Assembly (NCBI RefSeq): GCF_001467025.1
Contig: NZ_LNXV01000003.1
Coordinates: 171,870 to 235,869, forward strand
Source of the DNA: Legionella brunensis
GTDB taxonomy: Bacteria; Pseudomonadota; Gammaproteobacteria; Legionellales; Legionellaceae
Length of the DNA stretch: 64,000 nucleotides
Reading direction: 5' to 3'
A program made the position numbers and the translations under genes. Below the pieces are notes generated by a model that saw only the letters and a program-made list of their open reading frames with translations, was not told where the DNA came from and did no database searches. Below, in pieces: positions 38,730-47,651 of this stretch (position 1 is the stretch's first letter; every line of letters starts with the position of its first letter).

Positions 38730-40127
38730 TCAAACTCGAATATTAATAAACTGCCAAGGGTCACCTTGATCAGTATATTTATCATTTGAATTGCCTCTGT
38801 CCCGTAGGGGAGTCCAATCTGTATAATAACCATCGACTTTACCAAGATAAGGGAAGGCTAAGCTCAAAATATACTCATGGTCTATATCTTCAGGCTCTAT
38901 AATTCCACGTTCTGGATTTTCAATAGCCCAAATCATACCCGATAAAACTCCCGCTGCAACTTGTAAGCTTGTAGCATTATTATGTTTAACTAACTTTCTA
39001 GCTTCATGTATGGATAGATGAGAGCCATACCAATAAGCTCCTTTTTTATTTCCCATTAATAAAACTCCGAGTTCATCGTAGCCATCAACTATATCTTTTA
39101 AAAGAATACGCTTTTCCTTTTGAGTGATGTAATTTCTTTGCACGAGCTCTTTTAAAGACAAAATAGCATCAGGGCAAAGATGATAAGCGTAATGAACTGT
39201 TGGTCTGTAATACACCTTATTTTCTTTATGCAACGTTAAATATTCTGCAAGAGATAAAGACTCGGTGTGGGTAATTAAAAAACCGTTGATGGGGCCAGAG
39301 TTAGGGGTCCAGGTACGGACTTGGGTCTCTGCCCCTGGTCGACTAAGATATATTCCACAATTTGATCCAAAGTTGTGATGGTTCGCATCAGGTGGCCAAT
39401 GGCGCTCATGGCTTCCCCAGCCTAGTTCAGCAGGCCGAACCGCTTCAGAAATTAACGCATCTACTGACCATGTATTTATAAACTCATTCTTTTTTTTAGC
39501 CTGAGAGGAAATTTGCGTATCATGTTCAGAAATATGTATGGTTTTTATACCAAGATCATGGGCCAATTGCGCCCATTCCACGGCTTTTTGTGGAAGAGTA
39601 CAATTCAAATTATTATCGTTTGCCATGTTCCATAGGGCTTGTTTAAGGAAGTGGGATACTAACCCAGGATTGGCCCCATGTCTTAATACCGCGGTAGGTC
39701 CTTTTTTTTCAAGTTGTAATGTCGCATCACGCAACGCGTAATTAGAAAGTAGTTGACTATTATCGCTATACCTTTCTTCCCAACATTCAGCGGCTGCATC
39801 CAAATATAATAGTTTATTCAATTGGCAATATTTTATTAAATCAATACTGGATACACCTACGGATAAGTTTAATAAAAAATCACCAGGTTTAAGAAGAGAG
39901 GATAAAAGTTCTTGGTAGTTATTTTCTGTAAAAGCAATTTCTTTGAATGAAACGCCATACTCGTTTGCCACATCTGCACCAAAATTATGTTTGGATAGGA
40001 TAACAATTTGCTTGGGATCTAATTTAAAATATTGTAACAAAAGAGGTAAAACTGCTTGGCCAATACTGCCGAATCCAAGGATTAAAATTTTATTTTTATA
40101 AATTGTTTGAGTCACCGATGTGGCCAT
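38730..40127 (-). CDS. hss: homospermidine synthase
   Basis: A 465-residue protein of the saccharopine dehydrogenase-like superfamily. It has the NAD-binding ILILGFGSIGQAVLPLL, the LNLSVGVSSIDL strand, the YLDAAAECWEERY segment and the RHGANPGLVSHF motif that mark bacterial homospermidine synthases (about 470-480 residues). The enzyme joins two putrescine units, or putrescine and spermidine, through an NAD-dependent imine. It is divergent from an aldehyde dehydrogenase and aminotransferase pair that would act on amines and aminoaldehydes, so a polyamine module is likely. Confidence 0.88.
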   Translation of the reverse strand: MATSVTQTIYKNKILILGFGSIGQAVLPLLLQYFKLDPKQIVILSKHNFGADVANEYGVSFKEIAFTENNYQELLSSLLKPGDFLLNLSVGVSSIDLIKYCQLNKLLYLDAAAECWEERYSDNSQLLSNYALRDATLQLEKKGPTAVLRHGANPGLVSHFLKQALWNMANDNNLNCTLPQKAVEWAQLAHDLGIKTIHISEHDTQISSQAKKKNEFINTWSVDALISEAVRPAELGWGSHERHWPPDANHHNFGSNCGIYLSRPGAETQVRTWTPNSGPINGFLITHTESLSLAEYLTLHKENKVYYRPTVHYAYHLCPDAILSLKELVQRNYITQKEKRILLKDIVDGYDELGVLLMGNKKGAYWYGSHLSIHEARKLVKHNNATSLQVAAGVLSGMIWAIENPERGIIEPEDIDHEYILSLAFPYLGKVDGYYTDWTPLRDRGNSNDKYTDQGDPWQFINIRV

Positions 40128-40431
40128 AATTACCCTTCAAGTAGAAGCTCTTTTGATAATTATTTAAAGTACAAGATTTCACTAACTCTTCAGAGTTTTA
40201 TCGGTTTAAATTTAACTTTCCTTACCTTAGTATAGTTCACAAAAATGATAAGATCGTGAGTTGCAATAATCAACGTGTGGTCAATGCGTTTATTACTTTA
40301 GTTTTCTATACTATATTTGATGAAAACAAGCATACTAAAAAATCAATTTATATGCTCTAACAGTCTAACGATTTACAGTTTAAAGTTACCCAGAATGACT
40401 TCATTGCACTCAGTAAAAAGGGATTTAATAA
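40128..40431. other. divergent promoter region between hss and the aldehyde dehydrogenase gene
   Basis: An AT-rich gap of 304 bp with start codons of the two genes pointing outward. Several TATAAT-like stretches occur (for example TATACTAT near 40310), but none has a convincing -35 box. No ORF or RNA seen. Confidence 0.4.
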
Positions 40432-41898
40432 ATGAACAGTTATGAAATGTATATTGATGGAAAATTTACTTCAGCCAAAAGCGGGGCCACTCGCGATATT
40501 ATTGATCCCGGCAATGGTAAATTGATTGCGAAAGTTCCAGAAAGTGCCAAAGAAGATGTTGTGATTGCGATCAAGGCTGCGCGAAAGGCTTTCGATGAAG
40601 GTGATTGGAGAAAAACATCAGCACTTGAGCGAAGTAAGCTATTATTCAAAATTGCTGATTTGATTCGTGCCAATGCAAAAATGTTAGCCGAGTTGGAAAC
40701 GCGAAACTGTGGAAAACCTTTGGCAGAAGCAGAATATGATGTGGTCGATGCAGCAAATTGCTTTGAATTTTACGCAGGACTCGCTACTAAAATTCATGGC
40801 GAAACGATGTCGGTTCCAGCGAACTCTTTTAGTTATGTTGTACGTGAGCCTATAGGGGTATGCGGACAAATTATTCCCTGGAATTTCCCACTACTTATGG
40901 CCGCTTGGAAACTTGCTCCAGCACTTGCGGCAGGAAATACCCTAATATTAAAACCTTCAGAACTGACGCCGATAACTGCGCTTGAGTTATTCAAACTGAT
41001 TGATCAATGTGGATTTCCAGCTGGTGTAGTGAATCTCATTACTGGTCCAGGTATAGAAGTAGGTGAAGAATTGTCAACTAATTCGATGGTCGATAAAGTT
41101 GCATTTACTGGTGGAACAGTTACTGGAAAAAAAATAATGCAAGCAGCTACAGGAAATTTGAAACGAATATCATTAGAACTTGGTGGAAAAAATCCAAATA
41201 TTGTATTTGCAGACTGTGATCTGGAGATGGCAATTGATGGCGCTCTTTTTGGTGCTTTTGCCAATCAAGGGGAGGTGTGTTCTTCTGGTTCTCGCTTGAT
41301 CGTTGAGCGCTCTATTCACAAAAAAATAGTGGCAGGAATGTTGAAAAAAATTCCAAATATCAAGCTAGGTCATGGCTTAGACGATGGCGTAAAAATGGGG
41401 CCACTGGTTTCACGCACTCACCGCGAAAAAGTTGAACATTACGTCAAGATAGGGATTGATGAGGGTGCAAAATTGATCTGTGGCGGGAAACGCCCTCCAG
41501 GTGAAGCTTTTGAAAAAGGAAATTTTTTTGAGCCAACTATTTTTGATGAGGTAAAGCCGACCATGCGTATCGCTCGAGAAGAAATTTTTGGTCCGGTACT
41601 TACAGTCATCCCTTTTGATACTGAAGAAGAAGCAATTCAAATTGCAAACGATACCGAGTATGGTTTAGCAGCAGCTGTGTGGACTAAGGACCTTACTCGT
41701 GCTCATCGGGTGACGTCTCAAATTCGTGCCGGAATTCTTTGGGTAAATCACTATCATCCAACTCATAATGAAATGCCTTGGGGTGGATATAAGCAAAGTG
41801 GATCTGGTCGTGAGTTAGGTTTATATGGAATCGAAAGCTATCTTGAAATTAAGCAAGTGAATATTAATCTAGATGATGCGCCAATTGGATGGTACTAA
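40432..41898 (+). CDS. NAD-dependent aldehyde dehydrogenase (aminoaldehyde/betaine aldehyde type)
   Basis: A 488-residue enzyme. Motifs: IIPWNFPLLMAAWK, LELGGKNPN with the catalytic Glu, the nucleophile Cys in QGEVCSSGSR, and EEIFGPVLTVIPF. The length and pattern fit the ALDH9/betaine aldehyde and 4-aminobutanal dehydrogenase group. With the downstream aminotransferase (1-bp overlap, TAATG) and the divergent homospermidine synthase, the likely substrate is an aminoaldehyde from putrescine or a polyamine, giving GABA or a related amino acid. Exact specificity is inferred. Confidence 0.9.
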   Translation: MNSYEMYIDGKFTSAKSGATRDIIDPGNGKLIAKVPESAKEDVVIAIKAARKAFDEGDWRKTSALERSKLLFKIADLIRANAKMLAELETRNCGKPLAEAEYDVVDAANCFEFYAGLATKIHGETMSVPANSFSYVVREPIGVCGQIIPWNFPLLMAAWKLAPALAAGNTLILKPSELTPITALELFKLIDQCGFPAGVVNLITGPGIEVGEELSTNSMVDKVAFTGGTVTGKKIMQAATGNLKRISLELGGKNPNIVFADCDLEMAIDGALFGAFANQGEVCSSGSRLIVERSIHKKIVAGMLKKIPNIKLGHGLDDGVKMGPLVSRTHREKVEHYVKIGIDEGAKLICGGKRPPGEAFEKGNFFEPTIFDEVKPTMRIAREEIFGPVLTVIPFDTEEEAIQIANDTEYGLAAAVWTKDLTRAHRVTSQIRAGILWVNHYHPTHNEMPWGGYKQSGSGRELGLYGIESYLEIKQVNINLDDAPIGWY

Positions 41899-43214
41899 TG
41901 AATCGAATTAATATTAAAACACAAATACCGGGACCAAAATCAAAATTATTGATGGAACAGCGTTATAAACACGTTGCGCGAGGTCCATTTCATGCTACCC
42001 CTATCTTTGTGGAACGAGCAAAAGGTTCGTTTGTAGAAGATGTGGATGGAAATATATTTTTGGATTTCTCATCGGGGATTGGTGTGGTGAATACAGGGCA
42101 CTGTCCCAATGCGGTAGTAAATGCAATCAATGCTCAGGCCGAAAAATTCCTGCATACGAGTTTTAATATTCTTCCTTATGAAGGCTATATTCATGTGTGT
42201 GAAAAATTAAATTATCACACTCCTGGACGTTTTGAAAAAAAATCAATCTTGTTGAATTCAGGAGCTGAAGCTGTAGAAAATGCGATTAAAATTGCGCGTG
42301 CCTATACTGGAAAGCAAGCAGTGATTTGTTTTGATCATGCTTACCATGGCCGCACTTATATGGCTATGGCACTTACAGCAAAGAATAAACCCTACAAGCA
42401 TGGATTTGGTCCATTTCTTTCAGAAGTTCATCGTGCTTCCATTCCGTATGAGTATCGTTGGCAAGGAAAAAATTGTGTAGAAGAGTGTTTCAATGATTTT
42501 TCTGAACTTGTTAATTTTCGTGTGGGCGTTGAAAATACTGCGGCAGTGATTTTAGAACCAGTGTTAGGGGAAGGAGGATTCATACAATTTCCAGTCCCAT
42601 TTTTACAAAAACTTCGTGAGTTTTGTACGGCAAACAAAATTGTTTTCATTGCCGATGAAATTCAATCAGGTTTTGGACGTACTGGAAATCTATTTGCGAT
42701 GAAGACAATGGGAGTGGACCCTGACCTTACTGTAACAGCAAAGGGGCTTGGTGGTGGAACAGTCATCGCTGCTGTAACAGGGAAATCTGAAATGATGGAT
42801 GCGGCGATGGTGGGTGGGTTGGGCGGAACCTTTGGAGGAAATCCACTGAGTTGTGCAGCCGCTCTTGAAGTATTCAAAATTTTTGAAGAGGGAGAACTTT
42901 TGAAAAATGTCACTAATCTTTCAAAAATACTTCACTCCAAGCTTTCTGGATTTAAAGAAAAATATAAAATAGTAGGTGATTTTCGTGGGTTGGGTGTTAT
43001 GCAGGCGCTCGAACTTGTGAAAGATAAAAGCACGAAGGTACCAAATAAAGAAGCAGCGGACGGATTAACAAGATATTGTTTAGAGCATGGATTGGTAATT
43101 CTTAGCTGCGGAGGATATGGAAATGTAATCCGCTTCCTCATGCCGCTTTCTACTGATGTAAAAGATTTGGAAATTGGACTTTCTATTGTTGAGGAAGGAC
43201 TTAAAACATTATAA
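41898..43214 (+). CDS. class-III aminotransferase (GABA/putrescine type)
   Basis: A 438-residue PLP enzyme from the ATG at 41898, which overlaps the preceding stop (TAATG). An ATG three codons earlier lies inside the previous gene. It shows NSGAEAVENAIKIAR, the FDHAYHGRTYMAMALT segment, the PLP-ring Asp in IADEIQSGFGRTG and the Schiff-base Lys in TVTAKGLGGG. The family includes 4-aminobutyrate and putrescine/diamine aminotransferases. Coupling with the aldehyde dehydrogenase supports amine to aminoaldehyde to amino acid conversion. Confidence 0.9.
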   Translation: MNRINIKTQIPGPKSKLLMEQRYKHVARGPFHATPIFVERAKGSFVEDVDGNIFLDFSSGIGVVNTGHCPNAVVNAINAQAEKFLHTSFNILPYEGYIHVCEKLNYHTPGRFEKKSILLNSGAEAVENAIKIARAYTGKQAVICFDHAYHGRTYMAMALTAKNKPYKHGFGPFLSEVHRASIPYEYRWQGKNCVEECFNDFSELVNFRVGVENTAAVILEPVLGEGGFIQFPVPFLQKLREFCTANKIVFIADEIQSGFGRTGNLFAMKTMGVDPDLTVTAKGLGGGTVIAAVTGKSEMMDAAMVGGLGGTFGGNPLSCAAALEVFKIFEEGELLKNVTNLSKILHSKLSGFKEKYKIVGDFRGLGVMQALELVKDKSTKVPNKEAADGLTRYCLEHGLVILSCGGYGNVIRFLMPLSTDVKDLEIGLSIVEEGLKTL

Positions 43215-43303
43215 AGGAATGCGTAATATAAGTAGTGCGAACAAGTTGTTTCTTTCCATAAAAATCTTGTATCAGGTTCAATCGAGTCTGCCCCCCTGTT
43301 GAT

Positions 43304-44056
43304 TCATTGCGGTGGCGAAATGGTTTCGTTCAATTCTGTTTCCTGATTAGCTGTTTGACACATTAGACGATTCTTGGCTTTTTTAACTGCATTAAAAAAA
43401 GCCTCCATATTTCTGGCATGACTCGAAGAATTGCTTATTTCAGGATTCGCTTCACCGTTTTCAAGACTGGAAGCATTAGGTGTTTCAACTCTTCTCAATC
43501 GTTCAGTTAATGATGAAATATTATTTTTTAAGGAGTGACAACCGTCAACTATTTTATCTGGTATCTGAGCTTTATAGCATGCAAAGCCTGTACATGCTAA
43601 TACTGAACCTACGAATATAACGCCTAAAATAATACCAACTATCTCTAAAGTTTCCTCATCACAGGACTCAGATACCTTGTCTAAAAGCGCACAAAGACAA
43701 TCATCAAAAATAGTATCATCAGAATCATAGTTGGTAATATAAGTAGAAGAAAAATAGCTACCGCAAGTCCTTGAGCCGACTATGTTACTTATATCCGGGT
43801 CGCGTTCTAATGCCCCACAACCTCCATTATCAGTACTTTTAACGACATCATTCATAAAGTTATTTTTTTTACAGCGACTATCAGAGGTTATTAAATAATC
43901 GGATTTACCTGGATTTTTAAAATATCCTTTATATTCAGTTTTCTGCGAGGAGGATTTACTGGCTTCAACTTTAAGCATGAGAATACTTAAAAAAGTGAGG
44001 ACTTGGAACATTAAAAAAAAGTTTCTATCAAATGTAGCATTGGTATTTCTAGGCAT
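43304..44056 (-). CDS. Cys-rich single-span membrane protein of unknown function
   Basis: Not recognised. A 250-residue protein: N-terminal hydrophobic signal (about 12-33), an extracytoplasmic region (35-140) with eight Cys, several in near pairs (GGCGALE, FDDCLCALL), one membrane span (about 146-168, IILGVIFVGSVLACTGFACY) and a polar cytoplasmic tail. The Cys content suggests disulfide bonds in the outer part. The type-I topology resembles eukaryotic small receptors more than usual bacterial proteins. It lies alone on the island and could also be an effector. Confidence 0.6.
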   Translation of the reverse strand: MPRNTNATFDRNFFLMFQVLTFLSILMLKVEASKSSSQKTEYKGYFKNPGKSDYLITSDSRCKKNNFMNDVVKSTDNGGCGALERDPDISNIVGSRTCGSYFSSTYITNYDSDDTIFDDCLCALLDKVSESCDEETLEIVGIILGVIFVGSVLACTGFACYKAQIPDKIVDGCHSLKNNISSLTERLRRVETPNASSLENGEANPEISNSSSHARNMEAFFNAVKKAKNRLMCQTANQETELNETISPPQ

Positions 44057-44311
44057 AATTATTCCTTTAATTTAAAGCGATGCCATTATATATAGTTAAC
44101 TTTATTTAAATACAAGATTTTTCTTTTTATTAATGTTCGAGCATGCTAACTACCTTACCAAGCTGGTATAGCAAAGAATCAATGGGTAGTGACGGCCTTA
44201 AGTATTATTTCTCTTTCCCTCGATTTTAGGTGTTTAATAAATCAATAGAGTCTGTGCCTATTGGTGCGGTGGCTATTGGACAACGCGCATGATTCATTAG
44301 CAGTAAATCAT

Positions 44312-44335
44312 ATAGAATTAATTAATTAATTCTAT
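44312..44335. repeat. perfect 24-bp palindrome, possible operator (in a 311-bp gap)
   Basis: A perfect AT-rich palindrome (ATAGAATTAATT and its mirror) is centred 44 bp before the ATG at 44368. It may be an operator or just low-complexity DNA. The rest of the gap 44057-44367 holds no gene that I can see. Confidence 0.45.
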
Positions 44336-44367
44336 TATTCTACCTTCAATTAAAGGGAGATTTATCT

Positions 44368-44913
44368 ATGCTAAAGAACAAAAAAAAAGCGTCAGAAGGA
44401 ATGGAGTCATTAATTAATCAAGGATCGCTTGAATTTCCTGACAGTCCTGATGATTTGACCAATACATATATTCAAGGAATGGGAACGGAATATATGGAGA
44501 AAGCCAAGCAAATCGATAAAAAGAATTTTATTGTGAAGTTATTCTCGGCTTATATAAATCAGCCCGCGGCACAAAAGCTTATTAATTACAAAAAACAGTC
44601 ACAGCCTAATGAAAAATGGGAGTTTTTAGCTGATCTATATAAAGAATTAAAGTGTCATGATGAAAAGTTGGCTATCGATATAAGAACGTTGTTTCAATCT
44701 GTGTTCCAATGCAATATTTTAATAAAGATAAAATGTCACGAGAATCATTCAGCTTATTTATCAATGAAAGATGTTTCAGATTCCTTAAAAGGTATTTCTA
44801 GCCGATATTTTCTAAAACATTATATAGAACTTTATAATGCATTAGATAATTCTTATCAGAGAAAGGATTCAAGTCCTTCCAGCCAGGACTTGTCGTTAAT
44901 TACATACCCCTAG
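44368..44913 (+). CDS. hypothetical soluble protein
   Basis: Not recognised. A 181-residue, lysine-rich, mostly helical protein (MLKNKKKASEGMESLINQG at the start, Ser-rich C-terminus SSPSSQDLSLITYP). There is no signal peptide or membrane span. AAAGGGAG lies 9 bases before the ATG, so the start is well supported. Length and composition would fit a small effector, but no motif proves it. A perfect palindrome lies upstream. Confidence 0.6.
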   Translation: MLKNKKKASEGMESLINQGSLEFPDSPDDLTNTYIQGMGTEYMEKAKQIDKKNFIVKLFSAYINQPAAQKLINYKKQSQPNEKWEFLADLYKELKCHDEKLAIDIRTLFQSVFQCNILIKIKCHENHSAYLSMKDVSDSLKGISSRYFLKHYIELYNALDNSYQRKDSSPSSQDLSLITYP

Positions 44914-45097
44914 TGTAAACTATTGGTATTTGACCCACTGGATTAAGGGGTATTTATTAGTCGTGATCTTCGGCCATTTTTTAATTTAGTGCTATGGACA
45001 CGGCAACTGGTGATTGTGTAGTAAGTTTTACAAATTCAATGAGCGGACCGAGTGTGTTTCAACAGGTAGCAGAGCATTTATAAAAGGCGATTTGGGG

Positions 45098-45613
45098 ATG
45101 TTAATTATTTTTGGTGGGTTACCTGGGACAGGAAAAACGACGATCTCTAAAATTATAGCCAAGCATTTAAAGGCAATCTACCTCCGAGTAGATACCATTG
45201 AGCAGGCTTTAATCAATTTAGAAGGCTATCCTGCTTCATTAGCAGTAGGCTCAGAGGGTTACGTAATTAGTTATGCAGTCGCTCGAGAGAATTTAGCTTT
45301 AGGTCTGAATGTTGTTGCCGATTCGGTTAATCCGATTGCTATAACACGTCAAGATTGGCGGCAGGTAGCAAAACAAACTGAATCAGATTTTATTGAGATT
45401 GAACTAATTTGTTCAGATGAAAAAGTACATCAAAGTCGAGTGGAAGGGCGAATTGCAGATATAGAGGGCCATAAACTACCTACATGGAAAGCTGTTGTAG
45501 ATCGTGATTATGAGCCTTGGGAAAGCAAGCAACTTGTGATTGATACATCAAAATATTTAATTGATGAATCAGTAGAGATAATTATGAATTTTATAGCATC
45601 GAAGAAAGTTTAA
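45098..45613 (+). CDS. P-loop kinase-like ATPase
   Basis: A 171-residue protein from the ATG at 45098 (MLIIFGGLPGTGKTT); the frame is open to 45014 but only with a TTG start. Walker A is GGLPGTGKTT. It is followed by YLRVDTIEQAL and VVADSVNP, as in small zeta-toxin, chloramphenicol phosphotransferase or gluconate kinase-like AAA-type kinases. A lid-like Arg-rich segment (QSRVEGRIADIEGHK) follows. It probably phosphorylates a small molecule, perhaps an antibiotic. The substrate is unknown. Confidence 0.8.
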   Translation: MLIIFGGLPGTGKTTISKIIAKHLKAIYLRVDTIEQALINLEGYPASLAVGSEGYVISYAVARENLALGLNVVADSVNPIAITRQDWRQVAKQTESDFIEIELICSDEKVHQSRVEGRIADIEGHKLPTWKAVVDRDYEPWESKQLVIDTSKYLIDESVEIIMNFIASKKV

Positions 45614-45634
45614 TTATCAATTGGAGAAAGCATG

Positions 45635-46279
45635 TCAAAGTTTTTCTAATAAAATAATATCCGTACCTCGAATATGCGATATTTTTTTTACCGTTACTGA
45701 TGTTTCTTGTAGTATTTTTTGTATATCAGAAAATAAATCAAAACCATGGTGTTTTAATGGGCGTAATAAAAAATAAGCTTTACCTTTGTTTGCAAGCGAA
45801 TTTTCTAGTGCGCGAATATAATTCTGAAAAGAGCTATCTAAATAAAATCTACATCGATTTTTAAATTTGGAAGGTGAAAGCACTCCATGCCCTAGTTGGA
45901 AATAGGGTGGATTACTGATAGTTAAATCAAATTTGCCTTCCCATTTTTTTTCATGCAAATCATCATAATTTAAAAGATGCCATCGAAATTGCAATTCAGG
46001 TCGATTGACGTTAGCCAAATTTTGATAAAAATATTCAGTGTAAACATCCTGGACCTCAATAAAATCAATCTGCCGGATTGCTTGAAGATGCCACGATAGT
46101 TCAAACCCAATAACGCCGCAGCCTGCGCAGAGATCTAATACTCGTAATGAACCAAGGTCGGTGTAGGATTTCAATTGTGTTGCGACAAATTTCGCAAGGT
46201 GAATTGAATCAAGGCTAAAATGATATTCGTCAGGTTGTTTGTAATTATAAGTAAATGCATTGTTTAATTCGTTTCGCAT
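45635..46279 (-). CDS. class-I SAM-dependent methyltransferase (TrmN6/HemK-like)
   Basis: A 214-residue protein. Motif I is VLDLCAGCGVIGFELSW, and motif IV is DLTISNPPYFQLG, the NPPY of N6-adenine and glutamine amino methyltransferases. The length and layout fit TrmN6/YfiC (tRNA1Val adenine-37) or a close relative. It converges with the kinase-like gene (21 bp between the stops). It is either a tRNA modification enzyme displaced onto the island or a small-molecule methylase. Confidence 0.8.
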   Translation of the reverse strand: MRNELNNAFTYNYKQPDEYHFSLDSIHLAKFVATQLKSYTDLGSLRVLDLCAGCGVIGFELSWHLQAIRQIDFIEVQDVYTEYFYQNLANVNRPELQFRWHLLNYDDLHEKKWEGKFDLTISNPPYFQLGHGVLSPSKFKNRCRFYLDSSFQNYIRALENSLANKGKAYFLLRPLKHHGFDLFSDIQKILQETSVTVKKISHIRGTDIILLEKL

Positions 46280-46422
46280 AAATCATATCGAAATGCACAG
46301 ATAAAATATTATGAACATATAATTGGGATGCGACAAGTAATGAAATAAAACGTTTTCTGAAATTGAAAAAATAAGTAAATTGACCTAGCCTGTCGAAAGT
46401 AGGAGATACCGTTGAGGTGAAT

Positions 46423-46472
46423 ACTGCCAACATTACTTTCAGAAGAGCTGCAATCCGAAGACTGTTGGCAGT
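46423..46472 (+). repeat. long-range inverted repeat upstream of the nucleotidyltransferase gene
   Basis: ACTGCCAAC (46423-46431) is repeated inverted as GTTGGCAGT (46464-46472), followed by TTT. The 32-nt spacer can itself fold weakly. It ends 72 bp before the ATG at 46545. It could be an attenuator, a terminator of an upstream transcript, or an operator. Confidence 0.4.
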
Positions 46473-46544
46473 TTTCCTCCTGTAGTCTTTTGTGCTGTTG
46501 ATGTGCTGTAAGGTCTTAAACTGATAACAAAGTGATCAATATTT

Positions 46545-47375
46545 ATGATAAATACGTTTAGTTCAGAAATGCAGCAACAGCTCAAAGAAAGCATTAATCT
46601 ATTGAAGGTAATTTTTGGGGCAGAACTGTTAGGCGTTTACCTGTATGGTTCATCTCTTATAGGCGGGCTACAAAAATACAGTGACATTGATTTATTTGTT
46701 GTAACCAGTCGTGCAACAACCCTCGAAGAAAGAAGGCGGTTAATTATTAATCTTCTTCAAATTTCAGGCCTTTATATGAAAAGCACGAAATTGCCAATTG
46801 AAATGACTTTTGTTGAAAAGGCTGAGATTAACCCGTGGCATTATCCCCCTCAGTTTGATTTTCAATATGGCGAGTGGTTGCGAACTTCATTTGAAATGGG
46901 TCACATTGAGCCATGGGCGACTCATGAAATGCCAGACCTTGCTTTGATTATCACTCAAATCTTATTAAAGAGTCATACTTTATATGGATTAGAGCCAAAA
47001 CAATTATTGTCTCATGTACCCTATAGCGATTTTATAAAGGCCATGCTCCACGACTTAGGCAGACTTACTGAGGATCTGGAATATGATACTCGAAATGTTC
47101 TGCTTACTTATGCTCGAATTTGGAGTACCTTAAAAACTAATGCCATTAGATCTAAACCTAGCGCAGCAGATTGGGTAATGCATCACGTACCTAAATCATA
47201 TCAACCAGTAATACAGCGTGCTAAATTAATCTGTATTGGTGTAGAAAATGAATATTGGGATGATATTAAATCACTTGTAAAGCCTTGTGCAGACTTCATG
47301 ATAGATAAAATACATAAAGCAACTTCATTGGTTGATCTGAATGATCCGAATAATTTTATAAAACTTGCTGAGTAA
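46545..47375 (+). CDS. aminoglycoside adenylyltransferase-like nucleotidyltransferase (aadA-like)
   Basis: A 276-residue protein. The N-terminal nucleotidyltransferase domain has GVYLYGSSLIGGLQKYSDID (the GS...DxD signature, with the Asp pair in SDIDLF) and the C-terminal half is the helical DUF4111 domain with RNVLLTYARIWSTL. AadA-type enzymes adenylylate streptomycin and spectinomycin and are about 260 residues long. It may give intrinsic resistance or act on another substrate. Its stop lies 6 bp before the decayed att-like segment, and it stands at the end of the old insertion, as cargo often does. Confidence 0.85.
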   Translation: MINTFSSEMQQQLKESINLLKVIFGAELLGVYLYGSSLIGGLQKYSDIDLFVVTSRATTLEERRRLIINLLQISGLYMKSTKLPIEMTFVEKAEINPWHYPPQFDFQYGEWLRTSFEMGHIEPWATHEMPDLALIITQILLKSHTLYGLEPKQLLSHVPYSDFIKAMLHDLGRLTEDLEYDTRNVLLTYARIWSTLKTNAIRSKPSAADWVMHHVPKSYQPVIQRAKLICIGVENEYWDDIKSLVKPCADFMIDKIHKATSLVDLNDPNNFIKLAE

Positions 47376-47381
47376 ATGATA

Positions 47382-47460
47382 GGAGTACATTTTGGTGGTT
47401 TATTTTATACCCATCTAAATATACAGCACAGTGATCAATCAACTTAATAGACGCTGCTAC
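47382..47460 (+). repeat. decayed copy of the element's right end (att-like relic)
   Basis: This segment aligns by eye with 31525-31615, the right end of the intact element. GAGTACATTTTGGTGG matches its GGGTACATTTGGGGG. CAGCACAGTGATCAATCAAC matches CAACACATTGATTAATCAAT. TTAATAGACGCTGCT matches AAATAGCCGCCGCCT. In the last 36 bp 28 positions agree. A gap of about 14 bp lies in the middle. The core ssrA end is mutated, so it is an old right end of a related element. Confidence 0.6.
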
Positions 47461-47651
47461 AAACAACTCAACGGCATCCATAATCTTTTGAAAATAAAAA
47501 CCAAATTGCCGTGTAAATATCATCGGCAATAAGCCAAAAGAAATGATCTTTTTATCCACATATTTTAAATAAATAGCTCATTTTGCATAGCTCGATAGCG
47601 AGGTTATGGTTTATAATGTATAAATTATAGACATTTATTTTTGAGATTATT

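Noticed and set aside
43270..44275. Similar short sequences GAGTCTG and GCGGTGGC on both sides of the Cys-rich protein gene
   Set aside because: Both flanks share two short blocks in the same order, but the match is only 7-8 bp each with different spacing, too little to call a repeat or insertion border.
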